This document shows, one piece after another, positions 55,431-64,000 of a DNA stretch of 64,000 bases. The notes beneath the pieces were generated by a model that saw nothing but the letters and a program-made list of their open reading frames with translations, had not been told where the DNA came from and ran no database searches. The stretch is taken from NCBI GenBank assembly GCA_965240325.2, contig OZ251247.1:806001-870000 (forward strand). The letters are read 5' to 3'. Each line of letters starts with the position of its first letter. Position 1 is the stretch's first letter. Source of the stretch: Rebecca billardiae RCC1528. Taxonomy: Eukaryota > Haptophyta. A program made the position numbers and the translations under genes.

Positions 55431-58199
55431 GGCGACGGGTGCGGAAGGGAGGGCGGCGGTGATGAAGGCGGTGCGACGGCGCCAGGCGACCGCGTGGCGG
55501 GCGCTGGCGGATTCCCTGGCGTCCGGCTCGATTTTGGCCGCCCACGCTGGACGAGGGAATTCAAGAACTCCACACGGCTCGAAAATCGCCATGCAGGCAT
55601 GCAGCTCGGTTTTTCGCGCGAGTGCGGCTTCTGCGAGTTGATTATTTGTTTTCATCGGCGGTTCGGCTTCGAGCGTATGCGCGATTCCACCGTGATGAAC
55701 ATATGATTGGTCGATCACCCACGTGCCTAACGACAATCAGTGTGGTATCGAACTGCGTTGATTGAGCGCTCGGAACCGCAATTCCAGTCCAGGACTTTGA
55801 CGATTCCAGACGATTGCAAGTGCGAGTAGTGTGAGTACTGCACTCATGCTGCACCCGTACCCGCATATAGTTGCTCCCGAGTAACGAGTACTATGATAGC
55901 TAGAACTCACGAGTACTACGATAGCTAGAACAACTAGCGCGTTGGAAGCCGGCCACGCCTCGGCCACGCCGGGTGGCTGGCCTGCCACCTCCCCGAAGAT
56001 CGTCCACGCCGCCACGCTAACTCGCACACCAGCGCGCGCCGTACGCGCGCGGCGCCACAGCCCCGCGCCGAGCGACGCGGTGCGAGCAACACACCGGCCG
56101 CGGCCTTCGGGACTCGCCGGCGGCCGCACGCGGCACGGCCTAACCGGGACGCGCCGGGCCGCACGGCACGGCCGTAACACCCCTGGTGTTGCGGCGGTGC
56201 CTGACCTTGCTGTTCGGGCGGGATGCGCCCGGGTGTGCACACCCACACACGGCCAGCCTCGCTGCTGCCCGCGCCGCCGGCACATCGACTCCCGGTTAAG
56301 GCCTGCCTTGGGGTTTTGGGCGGCGGACAATACGGTTCGGACCGTCTGGACTGACGAGTAGCCTCGCCGCGAGCTGATGGCCCCGCTCGCGCGCGTGTTC
56401 GGCGCGTCAGAGAAGGCCGCTCAGGTGGCAGTGGGCGCACCCGCGCGCCTGGCCCCAGCGCTCGCGCCGCGCGCCGCCGTCGGCCGTCAGGCGCGCGCGG
56501 CGCCCCTCCCGCGCTCCTCCGCCCCCGCGACCCGCGGCCCGCCGCTCACCCCGCTGCATGCGATTGCGAGGGCGCAGCGGAGAGCCAGGGCGCGAATCTG
56601 ACTCGTTCGCACTTACGCGCGCGGGGCGTGGCGCGCCGGGCCAGCGCATGTGTACTGCCGCCCTGTGCCGCCACGCTTCACCTCATCTCACTCCATGCCG
56701 GCGCGATTGAGCCCATCACGGCACCCAGCGCAGGCGCCGTGGCGCGGCCGACACCGCCGGCGCCGCCCCCGGGCGGGACCCGGCTCAGAGCTCAGCGCCC
56801 CCCACTGGCGCGCATCGTTTGCGCGCGTGCTGCACGGCTTCTCTGCGCGCGCGGCGACCTGCCCCGACGCGTCTGTGCATCGCGCCGTTGGCTCTGCGAC
56901 ACGGCTGTAATGTTTGAATGGCGCGCCGAGTGAGTCGGGCGCGCATGCCGACTAGTCACTCCGGACCGGGCCTGCTGATGGGCCGTGTCCGATGGCCCCC
57001 TCTCGCGCGCGAGCAGTGCGCGTCTTCGGGCGGCGGGCATGCGCGCAAGCGAGGGAGGGGTCTCCAAGGGACCGCCCGATGCCGACGAGCATTGGTCGGC
57101 CACGGTCTTCAGGCGGGCGCACCGCGCACGTGCGCGGGACTACTCACCGTCCGACGGCGCCGGTCCGCGGGTCGCCCGACGCACTGCGGTCTGAGGCCTC
57201 GCAGCGCGCGCGCCCTGCTCGCCATGGCGAAGGGAGGCAAGGAAGGAGCGGCCGCCGACGCGTAGAGGGGGCTCATCCTTGCCCCCGGGCGACGACCGGG
57301 CTCGTCGCCTTCGTCCGCGCCGACGCCGAGCAGTGCAGAGGCGCCGTCGCGTGAGTCGCGAGCTTTGCGCGAGCGCGGGTCAGTCCGACGGCGGTTTGCG
57401 CTTTCGCGCCAGGTACGCGGCTTAAAAGGGCGAGGCCTTTTTCGACGCTTCGAGGCCAGGCGTGGGTAACGCTGAATTTTTCGGCCGTCGAAAGCGCGCG
57501 CGCCTTCTTGGGCGGCGAAAAGGCGCAAAGGCCCTCTGCTCCTAGGCGCTTCTAAAAATGGCGCTCCTAGGCGCTTTTGAAAATCCGTATGATGTGCGCG
57601 AGTATTGTCCACGCGCCTCCTAGTCGGGACTGGGCGCGCGTTTACCCGGCTCTGCGGCGCCGCACGGCGAACTTCGATGTGGCTCCCGCATTTCCTTCGC
57701 TTTCTTTCGACGGGCTGCCGCGCGGCGCTTTCAACTTCGATCACCTTCCGCGGAGTTAAAACCGGTTGAGCCGATTACAATCGGTCACAGAATTAGTCTG
57801 GCTCGCCGACCAACCGGTGGCGCACTGGGCGAAACTGGCTCGTGTTTCCCCCCGCAGCTTCGGGCAGCTTCGACTCACGCGCTGATTGGCTGCGCCCGAT
57901 TCAGCGCCCCGAGGTCCCACCTCTCGGCCTCTAATTGAACTGCGCCCGAGTTGGAAGGCGATCGATGATGGGCCCGGAAGGCGCGAGAGCGCATTGCCTT
58001 GGGCGGCCCCACGCCACACGCCCCTGGCAGCCAACACAGCACTGGCGGCGCTCCTCCTCACCGCCTGGGGGGGACCACCGACCTTCGGCGCGCGCGCACG
58101 CACGCGCGCAGCCACACGCGCACCGGCGCGGGCGACGCACGGCCGGCGGGGCTCCTGGTGGACCCCTCCGCCGCGCGCGCACCGCTGCGCACGGCCAGC
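55431..58199. other. Divergent intergenic region between the kinase and HSF genes
   Basis: 2.8 kb between two outward-facing genes, containing the promoters of both. Long frames here are compositional. A duplicated block (actatgatagctagaac / actacgatagctagaac) occurs at about 55889-55931. A short plus-strand frame end at 57224-57265 (MAKGGKEGAAADA) could be a 3' exon fragment but has no support. Confidence 0.5.
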
Positions 58200-58416
58200 A
58201 TGGCCGACAACCAGAACCTCGAGCTGCTCGAGCGCGTGGCGTCTGCCGAGCGGCTGCTCGGCGTCGCCGCGGCCGCGGCGGCGCGCGGCGGCGGCGGGAG
58301 CGTACGCACCGCCGCCCGTGCGGAGGCGGAGCATGTAGACGCCGCCGCGCACGACCCGCGCGCCGGCTGGGCCGAGCGCGCCGCCGCGCCCACGCACGAC
58401 CCGCGCGCCGCCGAGC

Positions 58417-58459
<43 letters not shown>

Positions 58460-58573
58460 GGCCGAGTGGCACGGCGGCACGCCGGCGTTGCGCCCGCCGC
58501 CGTCGCCGCTCGCAAACGGCACCGTCGGGCCCTACCCCGCCGCGTCCGCGCCGGCGTGCGCGCCGCCGCCGCA

Positions 58574-58611
<38 letters not shown>

Positions 58612-61600
58612 ACAACAACAATGGTCGCGGCCTCGACCCAGCAGACATGGCGCTGCGGCGCACGATGCTTCAGATGACGTGCGGGCTGATGCAGGAGCGG
58701 ATCCCGCCGTTCCTCACGAAGCTCTTCCAGATGGTCTCCGCGCCGTCCACCGACGGCTGCATCCGATGGGGGCCCACGGGCGCCTCCTTTGCCATTATCG
58801 ACGTGCGTGCGTGCGCGCCGCCCGGTGGCGCCGACCGCGCCGCGCCGCCTGCCGCCTGCTGCGCGCCGCCTGCCCCCTGCCGCGCGCCGCGCGCCGCTCG
58901 CCGCGTGCCGCGGCGCGGTGTCGCGGGCCCCTGGCGCCGGCTCGGCGGCAGCCCGCGCACGCCGGCCCTCACCGCCCTGCGTCCCCTTCCCCGCGCCACC
59001 GCGCGCGCCACCGCCGCGCCGCAGGTGGAGGCGTTCGCGGCCACTTTACCCACCTACTTCAAGCACAACAACGTGCGGTCCTTTGTGCGGCAGCTCAATA
59101 CGTATGGGTTTCGGAAGCTGACGAATATCTCGGCGCTGGACGAGGCGATGGAGTTCGCGCACGAGCACTTCCGCAAGGACGACTTCTCCGCGCTCGTGCA
59201 CATCCGCCGCTCGCACGCCGCCTCCACCTCGACGGCGGCGGCGAGCGCGGGCGCGAGCGCGGGCGCGGCGGGCGGCGGCGCGGCCGCCGAGCGCGGCGGC
59301 GGTGGCGGGTGTGGCAGTGGCGGCGGCGGCGCCGAGCGCGGCGCGCCGGCGAGCAGCTCGGCGGCGGGCGGCTCGCGCTCGCGCTCGCCCAACCCGCTCA
59401 GATCGCGCTCGCCCACCAACGGCCTCGGGAGATCGCGATCTCCCACGGGCTCGTGCGCACACTCAGGCGCCACGTGGGGCGGGCAGCCGCAGCCGGCGGG
59501 CGGCGGCGGGAGCGGCGGCCGAGATTGCAATCTCGGCGGCGGGAGCGGTGGCGGCGGCGGTGGCGGCGGGGGCGGTGGCGGGAGCGGCGGCGGCTCGCAG
59601 CCCAAGTCGGCGAGCGGCGCGCGGCGCGGTGCTCGGCGCTCGTCGCCCAAGCGGCCGCAGCCGCAGCCGCAGCCGCAGCCGCAGCAGCAGCAGCAGCCGC
59701 CGCAGCCCCAGCAGCCGCAGCAGCAGCAGCAGCAGCCGCCTGCCGCGGACGTGTCCGCGAGCGCTGGCGGCGGCGCAGACGCGGGCGCGTGGCGGCCGCT
59801 CTCGCTGCTCGCGCGTGCCGCCGCCGAGCCGGCACACTGGAGCGGCGGCGGCGCGGCGCGGTTGCAGCCGCAGCCGCAGCCGCAGCCGCAGCCGCTGCCG
59901 GCGGCGCCCGCCTCAGGCGGGCCTAGCGCCAGCGGCGGCGGCGGCGGCGGGCATGGCGGCACGCCGCTCGGCGCCGCGCGCGCGCAGCAGGGCGTCGCGT
60001 GCGCGCCGCACTCCGCGTGCCCGCCGCCCGTCGCCGGCTGCCCTAGCGTCTATCTGGCCGCGGCGGCGGCGGGCGGCGGCCGCTCCGGCGGCGGCGGCCG
60101 CTCCGGCGGCGGCGGCGCCGCGGGGCCGCGCGGCGGCGGCGAGGCGGAGGCGGAGGCTGCGGCGCTGACGGCGGAGATTGGGAACGCCGCGACGGCGCGG
60201 CAGTGCGCGTACTACGCCGAGCAGTCCGCGCTCGTCGCGCCGATCAAGCTCGAGCTCGACGCGCTCTTCGAGCGCGTGCATGCGCTGCAGTCTACTCACG
60301 CCCTCACCGCCTACAAGTGCGTGCAGCGCGGCGCAGCCTGCGCGCGCGTGTGCGCGCGCGTGTGCGTGTGCGTGTGCGCGTGTGTGTGCGTGCGGGTGCG
60401 TGCGTGCGCGTGTGTGCGTGCGTGCGTGTGTGCGGGTGGGCGTGGGCCCAGCGCCCGCGCCGCGTGCTGACCCACACTCCCACACTCCCACGCCCCGCCC
60501 CCGCGCCGCGCAGCTTCGACTCCATGTTGAAGCAGCTGCTCGCCATCGCGCGCGACCCGACGTCCGCGCACGCGCGCGCCGCGGCCGCGCACGTGCGCGC
60601 GGCGATGGAGCGCGACTTTCTGGGCGTGGAGGGCGCGGTGGGCGCGGTGGGCGGCGCGGTCGGCGCCAACTGCTGCGCCGCCGCCGCGCCGCCGCCGGTG
60701 GACGCGGCTGCCAGCGCGGCCGCCCGCATCGCGCACGCGGCGCCGTGCTCGGCGGCGGTGGCGGCGCCGAGCGCCGGCGGCGCGGCGGCGGCCATGCTGG
60801 CGTGCGGTCCGGGGGCCGAGACCGGCGGCGGGCTCGCGCTGCTCGCGCAGGGCTGCATCCCGCAGCTCGCCGTGTCGCCGCCCGCGCAGTGGGCGCTGCC
60901 GCCGGCCTCGCTCGCGCCGCCGCACGCACAACCGTGGGCGCAGCAGCAGCCGCAGCACTCGGCCGGCGGCGGCCATGCTGGCGGCGGCCATGCTGGCGGC
61001 GGCCATGCTGGCGGCAGCCATGCTGAGGGCGGCGGCGCGCTGGGCGCGGCGCAGCACGGCGCGGGCGCGCACGGCGGCTGCGCGCCGTCCAGCCCGCCCT
61101 ACTCGCCCGCGCTCGCCTCGCAGCCGCAGCGCCACGCCGCCGGCAGCATGGCCGCCGGCAGCATGGCCGCCGGCAGCATGGCCGCCGGCAGCATGGCCGC
61201 CGGCAGCATGGCCGCCGGCAGCATGGCCGCCGGCAGCATGGCCGCCGCGTGCGTGAAGGCGGAGGAGGGCGCGGCCGAGTATGGCGCTGCGCAGCCGCGG
61301 GCGCAGCAGCAGCCGCAGTACTACCCGCACTCGCCGCAGCAGCAGCCGCAGCCGCAGCAGTCGCCGCAGCAGCAGCCGCAGCCGCAGCCCGCCGCCAGCG
61401 GCGCGCCCGCCGCGGCGGCCGCGGCGGCGGCGGCCGGCGGCGGCGGCGGGCGTCAGACGGTCGAGTCCTTGCGCGCGGCGTACGCGTCCGAGCTCGCGGC
61501 GCTGCAGGCGCAGATCGACGACCTTCGCGCGCTCTCGGTGCAGCGGGCGAACGCGCACGCGGCCGCGCTCGCCGAGGCCGAGGCGGCGGACCGGGCGGTT

Positions 61601-61649
61601 ATGGCGCGCGGCGCCGAGGCGGGCGCAGACGCGGCCGCCGGCGCGCGCA

Positions 61650-61700
<51 letters not shown>

Positions 61701-63544
61701 TACAGCAGGTGCGTGCCGCGCCGCGCGCATCCCGCGCGCCCGCCCGCCTCCGCTCGCGCTCACCGCGCCACCGCGCCCGCCCCGCGCGGCCCCCACCCCG
61801 GCTGGCGCTCAAAACTATTTTTTTTTAATTTTTCGCGCAGGCAATGCGCACGCAGGGCGTGCTGCAGGTACCGGCGGCGGCGGCGGCCGCGCGCGGCGGC
61901 GGTGGCGGTGGCAGCGGTGGTGGCAGCGCGATGCGCGCGGGCACGCCGCCGCGCGCGCAGCCGCACCCGCCGAGCGCCGCGCTGCCGCCGCACTCGCTGC
62001 CGCCCGCCGCCGCGCAGGCGGGGCCGCATCACGGTTACGGCGGCGGCGGTTACGCCGGTGGCGGTTACGGCGGCGGCGGGTACGCCGGCGGGTACGCGGG
62101 TGGCGCGTACGCGGGCGGCGGCGGGTACGCGTGCGGGGACGCCTCGGGCTTCCAGCCGCAGGTCCTGACGGGCTGGGGCGCGCCGCCGCACGCGGCGCAG
62201 CAGCAGCAGCAGCAGCAGCAGCGCGCAGCCGGCGCGCCGCCGCCCGCGCCGCAGCCGCAGCCGCAGCCGCTCAGCGGCGCGGCAGCCGGCGGCGGCCGCG
62301 CCGCGCCGCCGCCGCCGTCGCAGCAGCAGCAGGCCTGCGCGCTCGGCGGCGGCGGCGGCGCCGCGTACGCCGGCGCCGCGGCGACGAGTGCCTATGGCGC
62401 CACCACCGCGCGCATTGTCAACGCCATGGCGCGCGGCGGCGAGCTGACACGCCTTGCCGACGCGCCGCCGCCGGCCGCGCGCGCGGACGGCGGCGCCGAC
62501 GAGCAAGGCGGTGGATGCGGGGGCGCGGGCGGGCCCGCGCCGATGGCGGTCGACTCGGAGCAGATGCCGCCGCCCGGCGGCGCGGCCGCCGCCGCGGCGT
62601 CGCCGGCCGGCGGCGCGCAGCAGCCGCCGCTCGCGACCGGCGTGAGCTGCGTCGCGCTCGGCGGCGGCGGCGGCGGCGTCGGCGGCGGCGCCGGGGCGGC
62701 GGGCCCTGGCCGGCCTGCGCCGCCCGCGCGGCAGCCCTCGCCGCCTGGCGCCGACGGCGGCTCGCCGCCGCCGCGGCCGGGGCTGACGCCGCCGCAGCCG
62801 CGCTCGCTCGCGCAGCAGCGCTCGGGCGCGGGCGCGAGCGGCGGTGCCCTCGCGCAAGCGTCGCCGCCGCTCGGCGCGCGCGCGGCGCGCGAGGGCGGCG
62901 CCGTCGCGCCGCCGCCGCCCGCCGGCGGCGCAGCGGCCAACGGCTACGCGTCGAACGGCGGCGAGGGCGGCAGCTCCGCCGGCGGGTACGCGACGAACGG
63001 CGGTTACGCGACGAACGGCGGTTACGCGACGAACGGCGGTTACGCCGGCGGTTACAGCGGCGGTTACGCGTCCTCCGCGCACACGGGCGGCGGCAACGGC
63101 CACTCGGCCGCCGCGGCGGCGGCGCAGCAGCAGCAGCCGACGCACGGCGGTGCGCAGCACGCGACGCACGCGGGCGGCCACGGCAACGGCCACTCGGGCG
63201 GCTACTCGGGCTACGTGAGTAACGGCCAGAGTAACGGCCAGAGTAACGGCCACGGCTCGAGCGCAAACAACGGCGGCGGCGGCGGCGCGCGCGGCGGCGG
63301 CGGCGGCGCTGGGCCCGGCGGCGGCGGCACCGCCCACCGCGGCGGCGGCGGCGGCGGCGGCAGCCCGGCGTACTACCAGTCGCTCAACCAGGGCTCGAAC
63401 TCGAACAACGGCGCCCACGGTGGCGGCACGGGCGGCACGCACGGCTCGACGGCCAATAACGGCGGCACCGCCGGCACCGCCAACGGCCAGAGTAACGGCC
63501 AGAGTAACGGCCACGGCCAGGGCTCGAACGGGCACCACCACCAC

Positions 63545-63575
<31 letters not shown>

Positions 63576-64000
63576 CGCGCGGCGACACGGGCGGCGCGCG
63601 CGGCGACCTCTTGTCCCACGCCACCGCCGGCGCCAACGGCGGTGCGTCGGGCCACTCGCGGCGCGCGGGCGGGCGCGGCGGCACGGGCGGCGGCGCGGGC
63701 TTCGCCGCGGGCGAGTCGAACGGGAACGGCCGGCCGCGGCGCTCGCCGCTGCGCGGCGGCGGCTCGGGCGCGGACGGCGGCTCGGGCGGCGCCGCCGAGC
63801 GCGATCGCGACGCGAGCGGCGCCGCCGGCGGCGGAGACGGCTGCGGCGGCGGCGCGGCCGGCGGCGGCTGCGTACACTCGGCGCGCGCGCCCGCGTGTTA
63901 TTGCTCGGCGTCGTGCACGGTGCGCGCCGCGCCGCGCCGCGCCGCGCGTGCGCGCGCCGCCGCGCGTGCGTGCGTGCGTGCGCCGCTGCCGCCGCCGCGC
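58200..64000 (+). CDS. Heat-shock transcription factor with a giant low-complexity tail (3' end outside window)
   Basis: Exons 58200-58802, 59025-60316, 60514-61708, 61841-about 63919, continuing past the window. A GTGCGC donor at 63920 is likely. Introns are GT-AG with matching phase, and all donors are GTGCGT. The HSF winged-helix DNA-binding domain spans about residues 169-263: PPFLTKLFQMVSAPSTDGC, IRWGPTGASFAIID, the recognition helix region YFKHNNVRSFVRQLNTYGFRK, and FRKDDFSALVHIRR. The first intron falls inside the domain (D201/V202), a common HSF position. Helical segments at about 575-660 and 946-1000 (VESLRAAYASELAALQAQID) may be the trimerisation coiled coil. The remainder is Gln/Gly/Ala-rich and built from DNA-level repeats (AAGSM, GGHAG, GGYATN, NGQS). 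Family role: nuclear activator of stress genes through heat-shock elements. No recognisable C-terminal activation motif. Confidence 0.85.
58803..59024 (+). other. HSF intron 1, in-frame (3n) without stops
   Basis: 222 nt, GTGCGT...CGCAG, open in frame, so it cannot be told from coding sequence by frame alone. It interrupts the conserved DNA-binding domain between ASFAIID and VEAFAATLPTYF, which join perfectly when it is removed; this identifies it as an intron. Confidence 0.9.
59427..59534. repeat. GAGATTGCAATCTC palindrome and variant in HSF exon 2
   Basis: An exact copy at 59521-59534 reads RDCNLG in frame. A symmetric variant GGGAGATCGCGATCTCCC lies at about 59427-59444. Both are embedded in Gly/Ser-rich coding sequence. 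Confidence 0.9.
60968..61250 (+). repeat. CAGCATGGC / GCCATGCTG tandem arrays in HSF exon 3
   Basis: Two arrays of the same 9-bp core in opposite orientation. 60970-61024 is GCCATGCTGGCGGCG-type and encodes GGHAG; 61146-61247 is CAGCATGGCCGCCGG-type, about seven units, and encodes AAGSM. The two orientations give different peptides, so the DNA unit rather than the peptide is what spreads. Confidence 0.9.
61646..61698 (+). repeat. CAG trinucleotide run (poly-Gln) in HSF exon 3
   Basis: About 15-17 consecutive CAG codons, ending close to the exon 3 donor at 61709. Confidence 0.95.
62985..63250 (+). repeat. GGTTACGCGACGAACGGC and AGTAACGGCC repeats in HSF exon 4
   Basis: Three consecutive 18-bp units at about 62986-63042 encode GGYATN, with related GGTTACGCC/AGC units on either side. 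AGTAACGGCC repeats at 63219-63252 and again at about 63490-63515 encode SNGQ/SNGH. The shared core is GTTACG/GTAACG, also seen in introns of the hydrolase/TIR gene. Confidence 0.85.

Overview
The window looks like nuclear DNA from a very GC-rich unicellular eukaryote, most likely an alga. Genes are interrupted by GT-AG introns, homopolymeric Gly/Ala/Pro/Gln coding is abundant, TTAGGG/CCCTAA-type repeats sit inside introns, and the products (F-box/RCC1 proteins, HSF, adenosine kinase, secretory EF-hand protein) are eukaryotic. A haptophyte or pelagophyte is my best guess from GC content and domain style, but the sequence alone does not prove it. I saw no prokaryotic operon, CRISPR, tRNA or rRNA.

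Layout: 14-7505 (+), a 10-exon gene for a low-complexity protein with IQ motifs. 8253-15188 (+), four intronless tandem F-box/RCC1-repeat genes (clade A, A1-A4). 15189-20601, a gene-poor stretch with a ~420-bp-arm inverted repeat. 20602-33372 (-), a 10-exon gene for a ~3,406-residue protein that joins a nucleoside-hydrolase-like domain, Ala-rich membrane-like segments and a TIR-like domain. 34675-47106 (+), five more F-box/RCC1 genes (clade B, B1-B5); two of them share short divergent promoters with secretory-type genes on the minus strand (a five-EF-hand protein and a Cys-rich protein). 47107-51874, mostly gene-poor. 51875-55430 (-), a complete 7-exon adenosine kinase gene. 55431-58199, gene-poor. 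58200-64000 (+), a heat-shock transcription factor with a very long low-complexity tail that runs off the window.

I placed exon boundaries by eye, requiring GT-AG ends, matching codon phase across every junction and an uninterrupted frame. For the IQ, hydrolase/TIR, EF-hand and kinase genes the summed exon length is an exact multiple of three. Of the 29 introns in the five multi-exon genes, 26 begin GTGCG rather than GTAAG.

The most striking observation is in B1. An 80-bp element with 19-bp imperfect terminal inverted repeats is flanked by an exact 9-bp duplication, gcgcaggtg. Splicing at the AG|GT inside each copy of the duplication removes 89 nt and restores the paralogue reading frame without a gap. 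This is the expected footprint of an introner, a transposon that creates a new intron. A related relic lies upstream of A1. The second theme is a set of short DNA modules (palindrome GAGATTGCAATCTC, CAGCATGGC, GTTACG/CGTAAC, CCCTAA-like) that recur in unrelated genes both as intron filler and as in-frame coding repeats.
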